Part shown: positions 11,048-22,593 of the stretch, one piece after another
Layout of the letters: the number at the start of each line of letters is the position of its first letter
Numbering within the stretch: the stretch's first letter is position 1
Origin: Forficula auricularia
Lineage: Eukaryota > Arthropoda > Insecta > Dermaptera > Forficulidae
NCBI GenBank assembly: GCA_024734495.1
Contig: JALMQS010000073.1
Location: 788,190 to 852,189, forward strand
Length of the DNA: 64,000 nucleotides
Reading direction: 5' to 3'
Notes under the pieces: model-generated
What the model was told of the DNA's origin: nothing
The model's database searches: none
The model's input: only the letters and a program-made list of their open reading frames with translations
Made by a program: the position numbers and the translations under genes

Positions 11048-12035
11048 CTTTTTTTTTCTTGAATATGAGTCGCTTCGAATTTGAGTAAAGTTCCATAATA
11101 TGTCTATATTGAATCAAAATCAATATAAAATAGCGGCTAATAGCAAGATTATTATCCGTGATTCAGATAGGATGAACATTTTATAGCTTCTTTAGCAAAT
11201 AAACCAAGTTTTGTAAAATACAGATGTTTATTATAGACAACTTGCAGGAGTATATGAATTGTGTATATAAATAAAGAATTTATCATATTATTGAGCTGTA
11301 TTTATTTTTCCTTAAACATCAAGGGCTATTTTTTCACAAATGAAATGCTTGAAGTATTAATGTTATGATGTACAGCAAGTTAACGTTAATTTCCCTTTAT
11401 GTACATATATAATACAATACTATATATATAATGGTCGCTTGGCAAAAAATACGTCATATTGTGTAATTCCAAGGTATTTCAGCGAAATATCCCTTCAATA
11501 TTACAATACATAATTTTAACTATGAATATTATCGGAAATAAGCACAGGTTTTATTTAAAATGCCTTCTAATTAATGCCTTAGCGAGGTTTCGTTCTTTTG
11601 AATTCTCTATTGCTCGGTATAAGTATTGTAGATCCAATTGAAAACAAAATATTTAATAGCTACTAATTAATAGGACTGTCTTTAAAAATCGTATGATTTT
11701 AATAATACAAGTGACTGCGTCCATACATTAATAAAACAACTGAATACCCGTCATATTTATAGCGAGCCTGAATAACTCCTAAAAATATGAACAAAACGTC
11801 ATTTAAATAATTAAATTAATTAATAAAATATTGTCTTCTGTGTTTACGATAACCTAATTAACTAAATCTCTATTTAAAACTATAATTTTCAAAATATTAT
11901 TAATGTAATATTGCTAAATATTTATCTAATTACATTGGCATAACTCGTTATGACGTGTTTCTCTTTTAATATAATAATAAAACGTTTTACCTAGAAATCC
12001 ATCACTCAACTTTTAAAAGCTATTGTTTCTCTTAA

Positions 12036-13108
12036 TCCTAGTTCACATTAGTCAAGTAGCTCGGCCTAGTGAACTGGGCCCAGTATTCGGCCTAATACTC
12101 GACCTGCCCTCGATTTTTGTGGAGGAATTTACACCGTGCTAGTGTTAGTATGACTTTAGAAGAAAGCTGCGTGTGCTGTTCAACGTCAATGTCTTAAAAA
12201 TTGTTTATCAAAAGTGTATAATGTTTTATTGGATCAAGTGCTGATGCTATTGAAGAAAAGGCTGTGGTATGTGGCTAAATAGGAAGGAGAGCAATAGGTG
12301 CCTCAGCTTCTTCTCAAGGAACTTGCAATTGAGGATGTTAAGAATGTGTTTGAATGACTCCACACCAAATTTGACACTCTTTGGTATGGTTGATTCAAAT
12401 TCAAAAATAAGATACCTGCACGAGGGATGAAATTCTCTACTATTAAAGAAGTGACCTTGAATTTAATGAGACGAAACAACTATCGTTCTCTGGAACAAAT
12501 TTTTCAGAGTTTCAAACCCGATATCGAACTTTGTGCATGAGGTTTGCGATGTCATTTATGAAAGTCCTCAAATATATAAAGCAAGTTTTTTATTCTTTTT
12601 ATTCAAGTTAACATAATGTAGTATGTACTTATAAAAATAGAAAATATATGTTTTTTAACAATAAACAAAAGAGTAATGAATAAAATAAATTCCTTCCTTG
12701 TTTATGAAGCTGTTTCCCATGCTTCCGAGAAGATTGAAATTTTTACCGCACCTCTACCCTGTTCATTAGAGGCATGTATTACTCATATTGAAGTATGTAG
12801 TAGATGGCGTAGGCAAAACTGAGGACTACGAGTAGCTTTGTTGTATGTAGCTTTAAGTTGGTGAAATGTAGGTTCTGTGAAATGGTAAAATGATTAAGTA
12901 GTTTCTGTACCGTGTCAAGATGGTATCATTTTGTGCCAATACTTTCAAGTGAGTACAGTTATTATACTCTTCGCTCGACCACTCGACTGCCCAGTACCGC
13001 CCATTTATCAGACTCTTTACTCGGACTCAACTCGTTACAACAGTCGAGGGCTAAAGAGATTTTTAAACCTGCCTCTTTCCCTTACCAGTGACTCCACTAT
13101 GAACTAGC
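12036..13108 (+). mobile_element. PIF/Harbinger-type element, second copy
   Basis: Copy of 7501-8603 inside copy B, again after TTAA (12032-12035) and TCCTAGTTCAC. The right end is eroded (TGAACTAGCTTC). It holds the same transposase remnant. Confidence 0.65.
12118..12575 (+). pseudogene. HARBI1-like transposase fragment, second copy, more broken
   Basis: Aligns with 7582-8092 in order (GTTAGTATGACTTTAGAAGA.., GAGGTTTGCGATGTCATTTA), but extra indels shorten every frame so that no frame over 60 codons survives. No function is expected. Confidence 0.6.
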
Positions 13109-14475
13109 TTCATGTCATGATGAAGGAGGAGGAATAACTGTAAGAGTAAAATTATTTATCTAAATCATATTAGTTATTTATAGATATTATTTTTGATAAA
13201 TTTTCTGGTAGAGGAAAGAGTGTATTTTATTAATAATTTTTACAAAAAGAATAAGTACTCTATCTTCTATATATAATATATGCAAGCATTGTCAGATAAA
13301 AATTCTAAGTGCCTTAGCGTACAGATGTGTATAGTAAGCAAATCAACATTTAATGACAGTTGTTATATTGTCAAATTTACAAACAAACATATCTATTCTC
13401 TATATTATATATCTATAATATCTCTATATATTAATATATTCTCTATTAGATTTACGAGGCCTTAATGAAATTTATTAGGCAAATTCTATTATTTAAATAT
13501 ATTATATATTGAATATTTATTTAATTTTTTTGAAATAATTCATACAGCGAAAATTAATTTTTTTTTGGACCAAGAAAAACATAAATCTAAAATTTTAGGC
13601 AGATAAATTGATTTTGTGTATATATACTATATATTATATACATTTTTTAATTTATATTGTAAGTTTTAAAGAGATACATTTTAAATATGGATTATGAGAT
13701 TAATTTGTTCTATTACTGTACAATGGTTTGTAAAATTTTAGTAGGATAAATTAATTTTAAATATTATATAATTTAATTTGCAGACACTTTTAGATAAATT
13801 TAAATAATAAAATGTATTATTAAAGAAAAAGGTTTCCAACTGACTGGGAATCTCTGAGAGAAATGGCTACAAGCCAATAAAATATTTATAAAGCATTGAA
13901 TACATATTTTTGTCTTGGATCATTATCTATTATTCAAAAATATTTTTTTTAAAACATAATTGCGGACAGCTAATAATCAGATCTTATAGATTATCTTATT
14001 AGGCCACCAGCTTGAGGCTGAGGCAGCTGGCAAGCTGTGAAAATGCCAGTACCTGCCTGTGACTATAAAAGCTAATTCTTAGTTAATAACTTTATAAGTT
14101 CTTTATATTTACATTTATTTTCAATTTTACTTTAGCTAAGAAGTATATTACCAAAAAAGAGAATTGAATTGAAATATATTGAAACGCTCTAGATTAATTC
14201 TTCTATTAGGTAGACTTTTGTTGTTCCAGGTTCAAGTTCAGTTATCAAAGGCTATTTAATAAGGAAGATTCTTTCATATCGCACTAAACATGGAAAATTA
14301 CTATAGTAAATTTTAATTAATCATGTGGTAGAAATCAAAAAATGTTCTAGAAACTGATGAAAGTATTTGACTCAAGAGAATGGCAATATATTAAGATTAT
14401 AAAGATATATATAATAAAAATATTTGAATGGTTCTGCTTTTACGATTAAAGGTTGCACCTTCAAAGTATATGATT

Positions 14476-15250
14476 ACATTTGAGGTGTTCGTTTTTATAC
14501 TACTTTTCCTTTCAGAAATTTTTATTTTAATATTATTTTTAATTTAAAATTTGATAAAAGTGTCGATTTTTATTTGAGAGCCGTTTTTCACTAAAAAAAA
14601 TACAAAAATATGTAGATAATATTCGGTCATTGCAGACTGTTCTATATCTCACTTTCAGTTTTTTCCCGTTTTTAATTTTGATCTCTATTTGAATGTAATC
14701 CCACTGGGGACTGTTTTATCAAATCATATAATTTACGAATTATCCAATTGTTAATAATAAAATCATCAAAATGTGTTGTTTTTTCAGAAATGAGACCTGC
14801 TTATGCAAATATATTTTAAATAAATTTTCGATTATTTATTCTATTAAATAAATATAAAGTTTTTTATAAAAACAATTATAAAACTTTTATTAATATTTCT
14901 AACGTTTATGGAGACCAAAATATTTTAAAATCCACAATCACAATACTTCTCACAATTTTGATAATGTATGATTAACCCAAAACATTGTCTGCTCGGTATG
15001 TACAGGGAAACCTTTTTTTAAAACCCTAAGAATGGGATTTGTCTACCTGAGAATAATTAATTTGATTACGAAAAGTCCTTATCAAAAACACTTGTCAACA
15101 TGAGACTGACAAATCGAATTAAAAGTGTCCCAAAACCTCAACCTAATTACCAAACTGGTAGAGTCAGCGCTAAATAGAACTAAGATATAAATATATATAT
15201 AATAATATATATAAATAAATATACAGTTTTTGCTCGTTTAATAAGAGGGA
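14476..15250 (-). mobile_element. Helitron-like hairpin-ended element, degenerate copy
   Basis: Counterpart of 10020-10624 in copy B and continuous across the stretch that is N in copy A. The terminal hairpin is unrecognisable here (GATTACATTTGAGGTGTTCG in place of the GC stem). The other end, CTCGTTTAATAAGAG, is intact near 15235. Confidence 0.5.
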
Positions 15251-15914
15251 GATACACCTTTGTACAAACAAATAAATCGTCTATAGCTAGCTTGCTTTAT
15301 AACAACAAAAGGAATTTTCTATATCCAACGGGTAATTGAATTCATGAGAAATAACAGATGCAGGAAAATTTCTTGTTAAAAAGAGTGGATGGTAGTGTTA
15401 AACCTTTGGATCCATTAGTCTCAAACGAATAAATTTTATATACATTGATATGCATATATTGTATTTTACATGTATGTAGTATATGTTTATTAAAGAAGCA
15501 TCAGACTATGTCCTCATCGATTGCTTGTTGTCATTCATTTCAAATTATTAAATCATAAGAGATTCTTGCGCGAGATAAAGGGGAATAAAAATGAGAAGTG
15601 TAAAGGAATGAAAGATTAAAACAAGAAATCATTTTCGTTTATTATTGAACTATGAAATTATTAAATCGTTTGCCTAAAGACCTTTGTAATTTAATTGAAA
15701 TTCAAATTAATAAATAAATGTTTATTGAGTCTATTTATGCAGGAAATTGTCAAAGAAAGAAACGAAACGTGTAAACGCAGAAATGAAGAGAAATAAATCA
15801 ACGACTGTTACAACTATCCAGTTATTGGACTATCAATATTTTATTCTATATTATTAATTATATCACTGCATATTTGCGGTCCTTGATTAAAATAGAACAG
15901 CAGAACTTAAAAGT

Positions 15915-16408
15915 ACGATCTTACTCTTGCAGGTGCTACTTTAAAATATAATTTTACTAAAAACTTTATTTAACTTTTTGTAGTCCTTATATTAATTAGA
16001 TAAATTTCATCAAAATTGGTTAAGTCATTTTCAAGATATTTAGAAAAATAAAAAAGTACTGAATAAAGTACTAATGTTTGTATTGATATGTACCAAACCA
16101 ATCGAAGCCGAATATGTCCACGGTGGTTTTCACCATTTCAATCGGTGCAACGGTGTGGAAAAATCGTGGGCCAAAAAAGACATACAATCAGCATGCACGC
16201 ACTAAATGAAAAATCAAATTTTTTAGCCTTCGACAGATCTCATGTAATTTTGGTAAACCATTGAAGGCGCAAATCGTCCAATTAATGACGGCACTTGTGA
16301 CTTTTAACGAGTCCGCGTTCCGTAGCCTTTGTTGAGGACCTTTGAAGCCACGTCAATGAGAGCGATTGCAATACTTTACCCATGCTTTGCATTGGATAAA
16401 GTAAAAAT
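15915..16408 (+). mobile_element. Hairpin-ended Helentron/HINE-like element, partial copy
   Basis: Matches the right half of the 50.6-52.4 kb copy: TTTTACTAAAAACTTTATTT, TTGGTTAAGTCATTTTCAAG, TTTCAATCGGTGCAACGGTG, and the terminal hairpin CCCATGCTTTGCATTGG at 16379-16395. The minisatellite half and opposite hairpin are absent. The minus-strand frame at 16353-16574 only crosses this repeat and is not a gene. Confidence 0.7.
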
Positions 16409-16723
16409 AAGCCAATATTATTTTACGGGCAAATAAATTCAACAATATCTGTGACACTATCCACCGAGACACACCTAAGAAATGAAAACCAGAGGAGACC
16501 CGTTTTAAGTTCGATAAGATAATAATCGTTTCAATCTTAGTGTAGGGACTGAAGCGAGACCTGAGAGTTAACAAAAAAAGAAATATTACAGATTAAATGA
16601 AATTTTTCCGAGCCACGAAAGGATATAAATACCAGACGAGATATAATGATGTTTATTTATATAGATGGCGTAAACCGCTTCCAACTTAGATAAACAATTG
16701 ATTTCGATTTTTCAAATGATTTT
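16409..16723. other. AT-rich sequence, nothing recognised
   Basis: No supported feature between the hairpin-ended element and the SINE. Confidence 0.5.
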
Positions 16724-16734
16724 AAATTAAGACC

Positions 16735-16916
16735 ATGGAGGTCGGGTTATGCTAGGGGTAGCGTGCCAGCCTAATAACCAAGTGGGCCCGGTTTCGAATC
16801 CGACTCGAGGCATCCGGCTAAAATCTGACCCCAGAGACAAATTTAAAAAAAAAATAAGAAGTAGTATCATAATAAATTGGCGTATGGCTGGAAAGACCGA
16901 AAAGCCAAAAAAAAAA
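16735..16916 (+). mobile_element. tRNA-derived SINE with 11-bp target-site duplication
   Basis: The head has a polymerase III A box-like TAGGGGTAGCGTGCCAGCC and a B box-like GGTTTCGAATCC with spacing typical of tRNA, followed by a tRNA-unrelated body (CATCCGGCTAAAATCTGACC) and an A-rich tail. It is flanked by AAATTAAGACC at 16724-16734 and 16917-16927. A second copy lies at 35602. Transposition would need a LINE partner in trans. The frame at 16749-16937 is a by-product of the SINE. Confidence 0.85.
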
Positions 16917-16927
16917 AAATTAAGACC

Positions 16928-17367
16928 CCAATTATGAAAATTTTAAAATCTAAAATATCGGAGAACAAATTTGTTAAAAACTCAGCTATTAGATAATTCG
17001 TAACTAACGGAAGACTTAAAATGCTTTAGGTAAATTGGAACATTTGAAATTGGAGTGATAAAATTTGAAGACATCTAGTGACCAAGTATCAGGCTTCTTT
17101 CATCAGAATCTTGAACAACCTTGTACAATCCAATGTCTTAATGAATAGCTAAATTATTGCTTGGAACTTTATTATACTTTATCTATCCTTGGAAAGTTGA
17201 TAAATGAAAATTATTTTTTATGTCCTATTTGCTGCTTGTGCATTAAATTCTAATTAAATTTAAATATAAAATTACAAATTTATTTTTCTATCAGATAAGC
17301 TTGGGATAAATTTAATTTCCTTGTTTTAATATACAAATTTACATAGTAATATTATATAATATAGGTA
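16928..17367. other. AT-rich sequence, nothing recognised
   Basis: No supported feature. Confidence 0.5.
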
Positions 17368-18412
17368 CAGTAAAGCCTCGTTTATCCGGCCCTCATTTAT
17401 TCGGACCTCCCGATTATCCGGATCGGATTTATAGACATTTTTATTTTAATAAATGTTTACTTAGATATAATTTTTAACTATGATAGCAAGAATGTAATTA
17501 TATGGTAATTTCACCAAATTTTTTTGTAAGCGTATGTATGTATTTTTTCTATGAAATTTTGAAATAAACATGTTTTTTTATCGTAATAAATTCAAATTCT
17601 CTTATTTGAGGTTTTGTATTTGTTTTTATCTATCTACTCTTATTAAACAAGGAAAAATTGTTTTTTATATATATATTTGTATCTAATGATTTTGATGAAA
17701 TTCACGGGTTAGGGGGTTTTTGGGGTGACAATTCGATCTGTCACGGTCTCATCTTCGACAAAATTGTTTTTGATGGGTTTTTTCGTAAACAAATTAATTA
17801 TTCTCAGGTAGACAAATCCCATTCTTAGGGTATTAGAAAATGTTACTCTTTTACTTTTGTACCCAGGCGTCCCAGGCAGACATTGGGTTGGCTTAATTCA
17901 TTGTTCTCCAAGGCCTTGAAGAACTATTGTGATTAAACGTTAGAGTTATTAACAAACGTTTTATAATTGTTTTTATAAAGACCCTTATTTATTTAATAGA
18001 ATAAAAAATAATCAAGAATTTTTAAAAATATCTTTTGCATAACCAGGTCTCAATTTTCAAAAAAAATAACACATTTTGATAGGTTTTATTTATTAAAAAT
18101 TGGATGAATAAAAATGAATTATGTGGTTGTATCAAAACAGGTGCAGGAGGTGGGGGGAGGGGTACAGTGGGCGAATACTGTATATATTTGTATTTTTTTT
18201 TAATTTCAAAACGGCTCTCAAATAAAAATCGACATTTTTATCAGAATTTTAAATTAAAAATAATATTAAAATAAAGCTTTTAACTGAAGGAAAAAGTTAC
18301 CGAGCATCGCTCGGTGCCTCCAGGTACTTACCCATATATCCGAATTATTCTGATTTTCGATTATCCGGTTTGCCTTTAGTCCCAGTTAGTCCAGATAAAC
18401 GAGGTTCTACTG
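17368..18412. mobile_element. pogo/Tigger-type non-autonomous element, split by an insertion
   Basis: Left end CAGTAAAGCCTCGTTTATCC and right end ..GATAAACGAGGTTCTACTG are inverted repeats of the CAGTNNAACCTCGTTTATCCGG type known from pogo/Tigger elements. Inner repeats of ATTATCCGG occur on both sides. TA precedes the left end; the right flank (AA) does not match, so the target duplication is eroded. It is interrupted by the Helitron-like element at 17636-18333. No transposase is present. Confidence 0.75.
17636..18333 (+). mobile_element. Helitron-like element nested in the pogo-type element
   Basis: Starts TCTACTCTTATTAAAC and ends with a perfect 7-bp-stem hairpin ACCGAGC-ATC-GCTCGGT (18300-18316) followed by GCCTCCAGGTACTTA. 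The same boundaries are seen on the minus strand at 10.02-10.62 kb, which defines the unit. A TC start, a 3' hairpin about 15 nt from the end and no obvious target duplication suit Helitrons, though CTRR is not seen. It contains a G-rich tract (GGTGGGGGGAGGGG) near 18151. No coding capacity. Confidence 0.6.
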
Positions 18413-18660
18413 AACTTACTATTAGTAGGTTTTAAAATTTATAAATTGAATAATTTACTAAAATGAAATTTAAAAATATCTGATTATGACCTTTTCATGA
18501 GAATATCAATGAAATCAATCAAAAAAGTATATTTTCTGCATTTGTGAACAAAGTAAAGACCCGAAACGGCATTACGATGGGTTCAGGAATCAAATCGTTA
18601 AAGTTGGATTTTCTATTAATCGGTTAAACCGAAACAGTTTCAATACAAATATTTTTAGTT
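18413..18660. other. AT-rich sequence, nothing recognised
   Basis: No supported feature. Confidence 0.5.
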
Positions 18661-18935
18661 CTATAATAGCTGCAAGGCCCGCCTTCGGCGGCCCTCTTGC
18701 TAGCCAGGGCGCTCGCCCCTGGACCCCTCCTTCGAAACCTACCCAGCACCCCTACCCACACCACCACCCCAATGTACAGACAAAACCTTAATTTTATATA
18801 TATATATTAGATAATTTCATTTAAATTGGTAACCATGACGACTATTTTTGTTGGGGGACGGACATAGATTCATAGATATATAGGTACATAGGTACAGAGG
18901 CAGGCACAAATGCGCTTTAGTAGTATAGGATATAA
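18661..18935. mobile_element. GC-rich double hairpin and tail of a Helitron-like element
   Basis: Two adjacent hairpins, GGCCCGCC-TTC-GGCGGCC and CCAGGG-CGCTCG-CCCCTGG, stand out in AT-rich DNA, with GCTAG between them. Further right are TTAAATTGGTAACCATGACG and GCGCTTTAGTAGTATAGGAT, of the kind found in the body of arthropod Helitrons. A fragment of the left part recurs at 1138. The class is inferred. Confidence 0.4.
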
Positions 18936-19840
18936 ATTATAAATTTTTAAATTTAAAATATTAATAATGAAAGTTTTTTAGTGTGACACCTGGTATAATA
19001 GAATTCATAGTTCTTCTCAAGCAGCTTGTCCTTTGCTATAAAATATATAACTATTTTTCTCCAGAGAGACGAAAGTTTTATCTCATAGAGGTAAATTGTT
19101 CATTTCCAGTTGGATATTAATATCTTGAGACACCCTATACATAAACACCGCCGTCCTCCTGTTCTGAGTGCTTTATAGTAGTTCAGCAATGGCATGGAGA
19201 GGGCGCAGATGTGGGGGTTGGACGGGGATGAGCTTTTGACATGGATGTTGTATTACCGCCCTGTTGTTCCCTTTTGGCGTGAGTTTATATTATAGGACTA
19301 ACCTGAATGCGTCATCTCCATCATCCCCTAGCCCAACTACTGGCAACCACCCCGAATCCAACACACACCTCTAGCCCAGTACAGCCTTCCCTGCTACGCG
19401 GCTGTTTCCTTACGATGATAGATTGACTAGAATAAAGATTATCTATCAATCAAAGGATAATAATACTTGACTTTTATCTATATACATAAAGAAAATGTTG
19501 TTATTGACGTAATAACAAAGAAAAATAATAAACTAGAACATAAAATGTTAGCGTTGATGAGGAAATTGGGAATTTCCTTTAGAAACAGTGAGGCTCTTGT
19601 TAATGATTCAATATTAAATTAAATCTTGACTGCTTCATTAAACATCTGTATATAGATTGAAAGATTAAAAAACGTTATCAAATTTATTTATAGGGTGTAA
19701 AATAAGCCTGGAAATATAAAAATATTTTTTGATTCGAAGGTCTTTATTTATTATATTACGAGGGTAGTTAGGGCCGATTCCATATACATAGATTGCATAC
19801 AGAAACTAGCTGTCAGTCTATTTTTTATTTATATTTTTTT
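18936..19840. other. Unassigned; GC-richer patch at 19.14-19.42 kb
   Basis: The patch at about 19140-19420 is less AT-rich than its surroundings (ACCGCCGTCCTCCTGTTCTG; CACACACCTCTAGCCCAGTA) and may be a TE or exon relic, but I could not translate it into a known family. The rest is AT-rich. Confidence 0.35.
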
Positions 19841-20215
19841 TTTTTATGCAATCGAATCCAAGAAGGGGCGCACCAGAAAAGATGAAGCTCTGTGGATCTC
19901 GAAATACCCTTGCATTACCGAATAGAAGGGAAAGTTGATTAAATGAGATGGTAGAGACGTAGGTGTTTATGCACTCGGGTTTTGAAGGTTTGAAGATTAT
20001 ATGTGCTGGGAAAGATGAAGGCTGGGAGAGAGTTCCACTTCCTTGAAGTAATGGAGATAGACGTATTGGCGAATGAAGTGGTCCGGCACTTTTCTAATTT
20101 GACCGTGAAAGTGTTGGGAGTCGGCAAAACGCGTGCTAAACCCAAAACATGCTTTGGGGGAATTACTAATTTGATCTCATCAGAGCACCTGCCGTGATAG
20201 TATTTATTGACGATT
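19841..20215 (-). pseudogene. Jockey/CR1-like LINE 3' end (left arm of head-to-head pair)
   Basis: Minus-strand frame 19939-20145 reads PNTFTVKLEKCRTTSFANTS then RKWNSLPAFIFPSTYNLQTF, the C-terminal tail of Jockey/CR1-type reverse transcriptases (..W NSLP..FP..YNL..FK). It is followed by TGCAATCGA..and a terminal A run (T run on plus at 19841-19856). The 5' part is missing. The 20270-20595 sequence is an inverted relative. Confidence 0.7.
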
Positions 20216-20269
20216 CTACCCTCACCGACACCCTCGACTCCAAGAAGTGTTTCTGAGCTTTTCCTATTT

Positions 20270-20595
20270 TATAGATACTATCACGGTATGTGCTCTGATG
20301 AGTTAAAACCAGTAATTCCCCCAAAGCATGCTTTGCGCGTAGTACGCGTTTTGCCGATTCCCAAAACTCTTTAGTGGTTAAAGTGCCGGACCACTTCGCC
20401 AATACGTTTGTCCCCGTGTCTTCAAGGAACTGGATCTCTCTCCTGGCTTCGATATTTCACAGCACTTATAATCTTCAAACCTACACCTATGTCTGCACTC
20501 TCAACTTTATCTTCTCTTTGGTAAAGCAGAGATCCATAGGGGCTGCATCTTACTAGTGCTCCCCTTCTTGCATTCGATTGCATTAAAAAAAAAAG
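20270..20595 (+). pseudogene. Jockey/CR1-like LINE 3' end (right arm of head-to-head pair)
   Basis: Plus-strand copy of the same LINE tail: CTATCACGGTATGTGCTCTG, AATTCCCCCAAAGCATGCTT, then coding for PDHFANTFVPVSSRNW and FHSTYNLQT, ending CATTCGATTGCATT plus an A run at 20583-20595. It is frameshifted and more worn than the left arm. The truncated 5' sides of the two arms meet near 20.22-20.27 kb. Confidence 0.65.
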
Positions 20596-21019
20596 ATGGA
20601 CTTTGCATTGGGTCCTTTGACTTAACCTACTTAATAAACAAAAGTGTAGTATAACGTAGAGATAACTCTGAAATTCTGGATCTAAAATGTCCAAAATCTA
20701 ATCATTTCTCTGTATTGGAAATATAAACATTTTTGCATCAGAACGAACTTTTCTTTATTGTGTGTATTGAAATTCAGAGACACAAACGTAGAAATAATAT
20801 ATTGGTTGAAAATTATTTTTCTCCACGTTTCAGACATTTCTAAAAACAATAATCACAATGACGTTAATAAAAGCACATGCATCCCGCCAACCCAAAGGTG
20901 AACCCATCTCCCTCAAACCCCTATATTTTAAAATATTTTTTTTTTTTGTCTTATGTGCCTTGCGCTCCCTTGCACCGCAATCCATGCGTCTAACTCCTGA
21001 ACGTATTGATTAATATAAT
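20596..21019. other. AT-rich sequence, nothing recognised
   Basis: No supported feature. Short frames are antisense shadows of the LINE tail. Confidence 0.45.
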
Positions 21020-21763
21020 AATAACAAAATTAAATACCCAAACCAGATGGCAATAATAAATATTGGAGATGAGCAAAGAGAAGCCAAAATAAAAAAAGGT
21101 GTAAGACAAGGATGTGTGCTGTCACCCATGATTTTCAATTTATACATAGGAGAAGCGATAAAAGAATTCAAAGACAAAATTGATAAAGGTATCAAAATCC
21201 AAGGACAAAAGATCTCTATGTTAAGATTTTCCGATGACATTGTCTTACTAAGAAGCAACAAAAAAGTATTAGAGGACGCTCTGAATGAAATTAACCAAAT
21301 CCTAATAGAAGAAATCAAAATGAAAATAAACAAGAAACCAAGGTCCTAGTTTGTACAAAAAAAGAACAAACGAGCCAGGAATGTATCAAAATTGATCAAG
21401 AAAATCTAGAAGGAGTTTATGAATTCCGCTATCTAGGAAGTAAAATCACATGAGATGGGCGGAGCGAAAACGAAATTAAATCAAATTTTGCCGAAGCAAA
21501 AATGTGGTTTAATTCAAAACAAAAACTGCTATGCTCCTCCTCAATTAGCTTAGAAAACAGGAAGGTGCTATTGAGCATAGATGTAAGGGTGTGAAACCTG
21601 GACAATTGGAGTAGCGGAGAGAAGCTTTCGAAATGTGGTGCTACAGAAGAATGATGAATATCAAATGGATGGATAAAATTACAAATGAAGAGGTCTTGGA
21701 AGAATCGGTGAAAGAAGGACTTTATGGAAGAGTCTGAGGAATAGAAGATGTCAGATGATCGGG
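21020..21763 (+). pseudogene. RTE-like LINE reverse transcriptase, 5' segment
   Basis: Frame 21047-21349 contains KKGVRQGCVLSPMIFNLYI and the polymerase box as LRFSDDIVLL, with S in place of the usual A of FADD. After a frameshift near 21345 it continues as FRYLGSKIT, a stop, NEIKSNFAEAKMWF, and then FEMWCYRRMMNIKWMDKITN EEVLEESV, typical of the endonuclease-RT (RTE-like) C-terminal region. The frame is cut at QMIG by an 824-bp insertion and resumes at 22594. Several stops and shifts show that it is dead. Confidence 0.8.
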
Positions 21764-22587
21764 TGGAGCTGGCAAAAAGAATTCCTATTTTTATTGAAAA
21801 TTCAAAATTGCAAATTTAATAACTTTTTCAAAATTCGAATAGGCCGCGCTTTTTTTAATTAATTTCAAGATATACATTTAACATTTTAACAGGAAAAATT
21901 CGATATAATTATTTCTAAAATCATTTAATATAATAAATTTAATTAAAAACATTGACCGGGAAATACCAAATGATTATTCAAATATTTATTTTTACACCCG
22001 GAAACCTTATTTAAGCCGAGATTCCACTCCGACCAAGCCTCTTGCTCAAACCCAGTCTTTCCGTGTACAAATGTCCTATATGTGGACCATAATTTTGTTG
22101 CGTTGCCTTTAGATTGTATGAGTTTTTTTGAGCATAATGATCGGACGATAAGGTCCGACGTCTTACCGGGATGATAAACCCGAATTAAAAAGATCTCCGA
22201 GTGACCGTATCCATCTACCAACAACGCTATTCAAGCCTTCAGAGGCAATTAACCCCAAGCTTTCGTTGCAAACTGGGATATTGGCTACCCACACACAACA
22301 AAGACCTTTATCTTAAAAATCAATTTCACTAAATTTTTTATCGTTTTCTTCAAATTTTACTTGTTTTCCAGTTATTAATAAAATCATTTAAACCCAAATT
22401 GCTTTCTTTTTAATTTCTTTACCTAATAACTAAACATATTAATTTAACACCTTTTGAAAGATATTTAATTCCTATCATTTTACAGTCAACTAATCCATAT
22501 CGAAACCAACACAATTTTAATTGATCACTTAATTTTTTATAAACCCGAGCTTCAAAAACTTAATTTTTAGAGGCGCTGGCAGCTCCA
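21764..22587. mobile_element. 824-bp insertion with 6-bp target duplication (solo LTR or TIR element)
   Basis: Splits an RTE pseudogene. ATCGGG stands at 21758-21763 and again at 22588-22593; joining the flanks gives ..QMIG-HTLKHGG.., the expected LINE reading. The ends are TGGAGCTGGCA and CTGGCAGCTCCA, so the element starts TG and ends CA with an 8-bp inverted repeat. TG..CA with a 4-6 bp duplication suits a solo LTR; the longer inverted repeat would also suit a DNA transposon. An AATAAA lies at about 22376. The minus-strand frame 21943-22224 is unrecognised. Confidence 0.75.
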
Positions 22588-22593
22588 ATCGGG

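Larger units (their letters stand above)
11048..15535 (+). repeat. Large direct duplication, copy B (degenerate)
   Basis: Same order of parts as copy A but with many one- to few-base insertions, deletions and substitutions, often where copy A has CpG or GC-rich runs. The GC hairpin of copy A at 9.55 kb reads as GGCAAGCTGTGAAAATGCC at about 14.03 kb, and ACGTCGTCGTC becomes ACGTCAATGTC. It bridges the region that is gapped in copy A. Either decay or unpolished long-read sequence could give this pattern. Confidence 0.85.

Noticed and set aside
16749..16937. 62-codon frame with a basic C-terminus
   Set aside because: Lies wholly within the tRNA-derived SINE; the basic tail is the A-rich tail read as lysines.
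20166..20190. CTCTGATGAG as another hammerhead core
   Set aside because: It is part of the LINE tail, present in both arms, with no stem II and no GAAAC after it.
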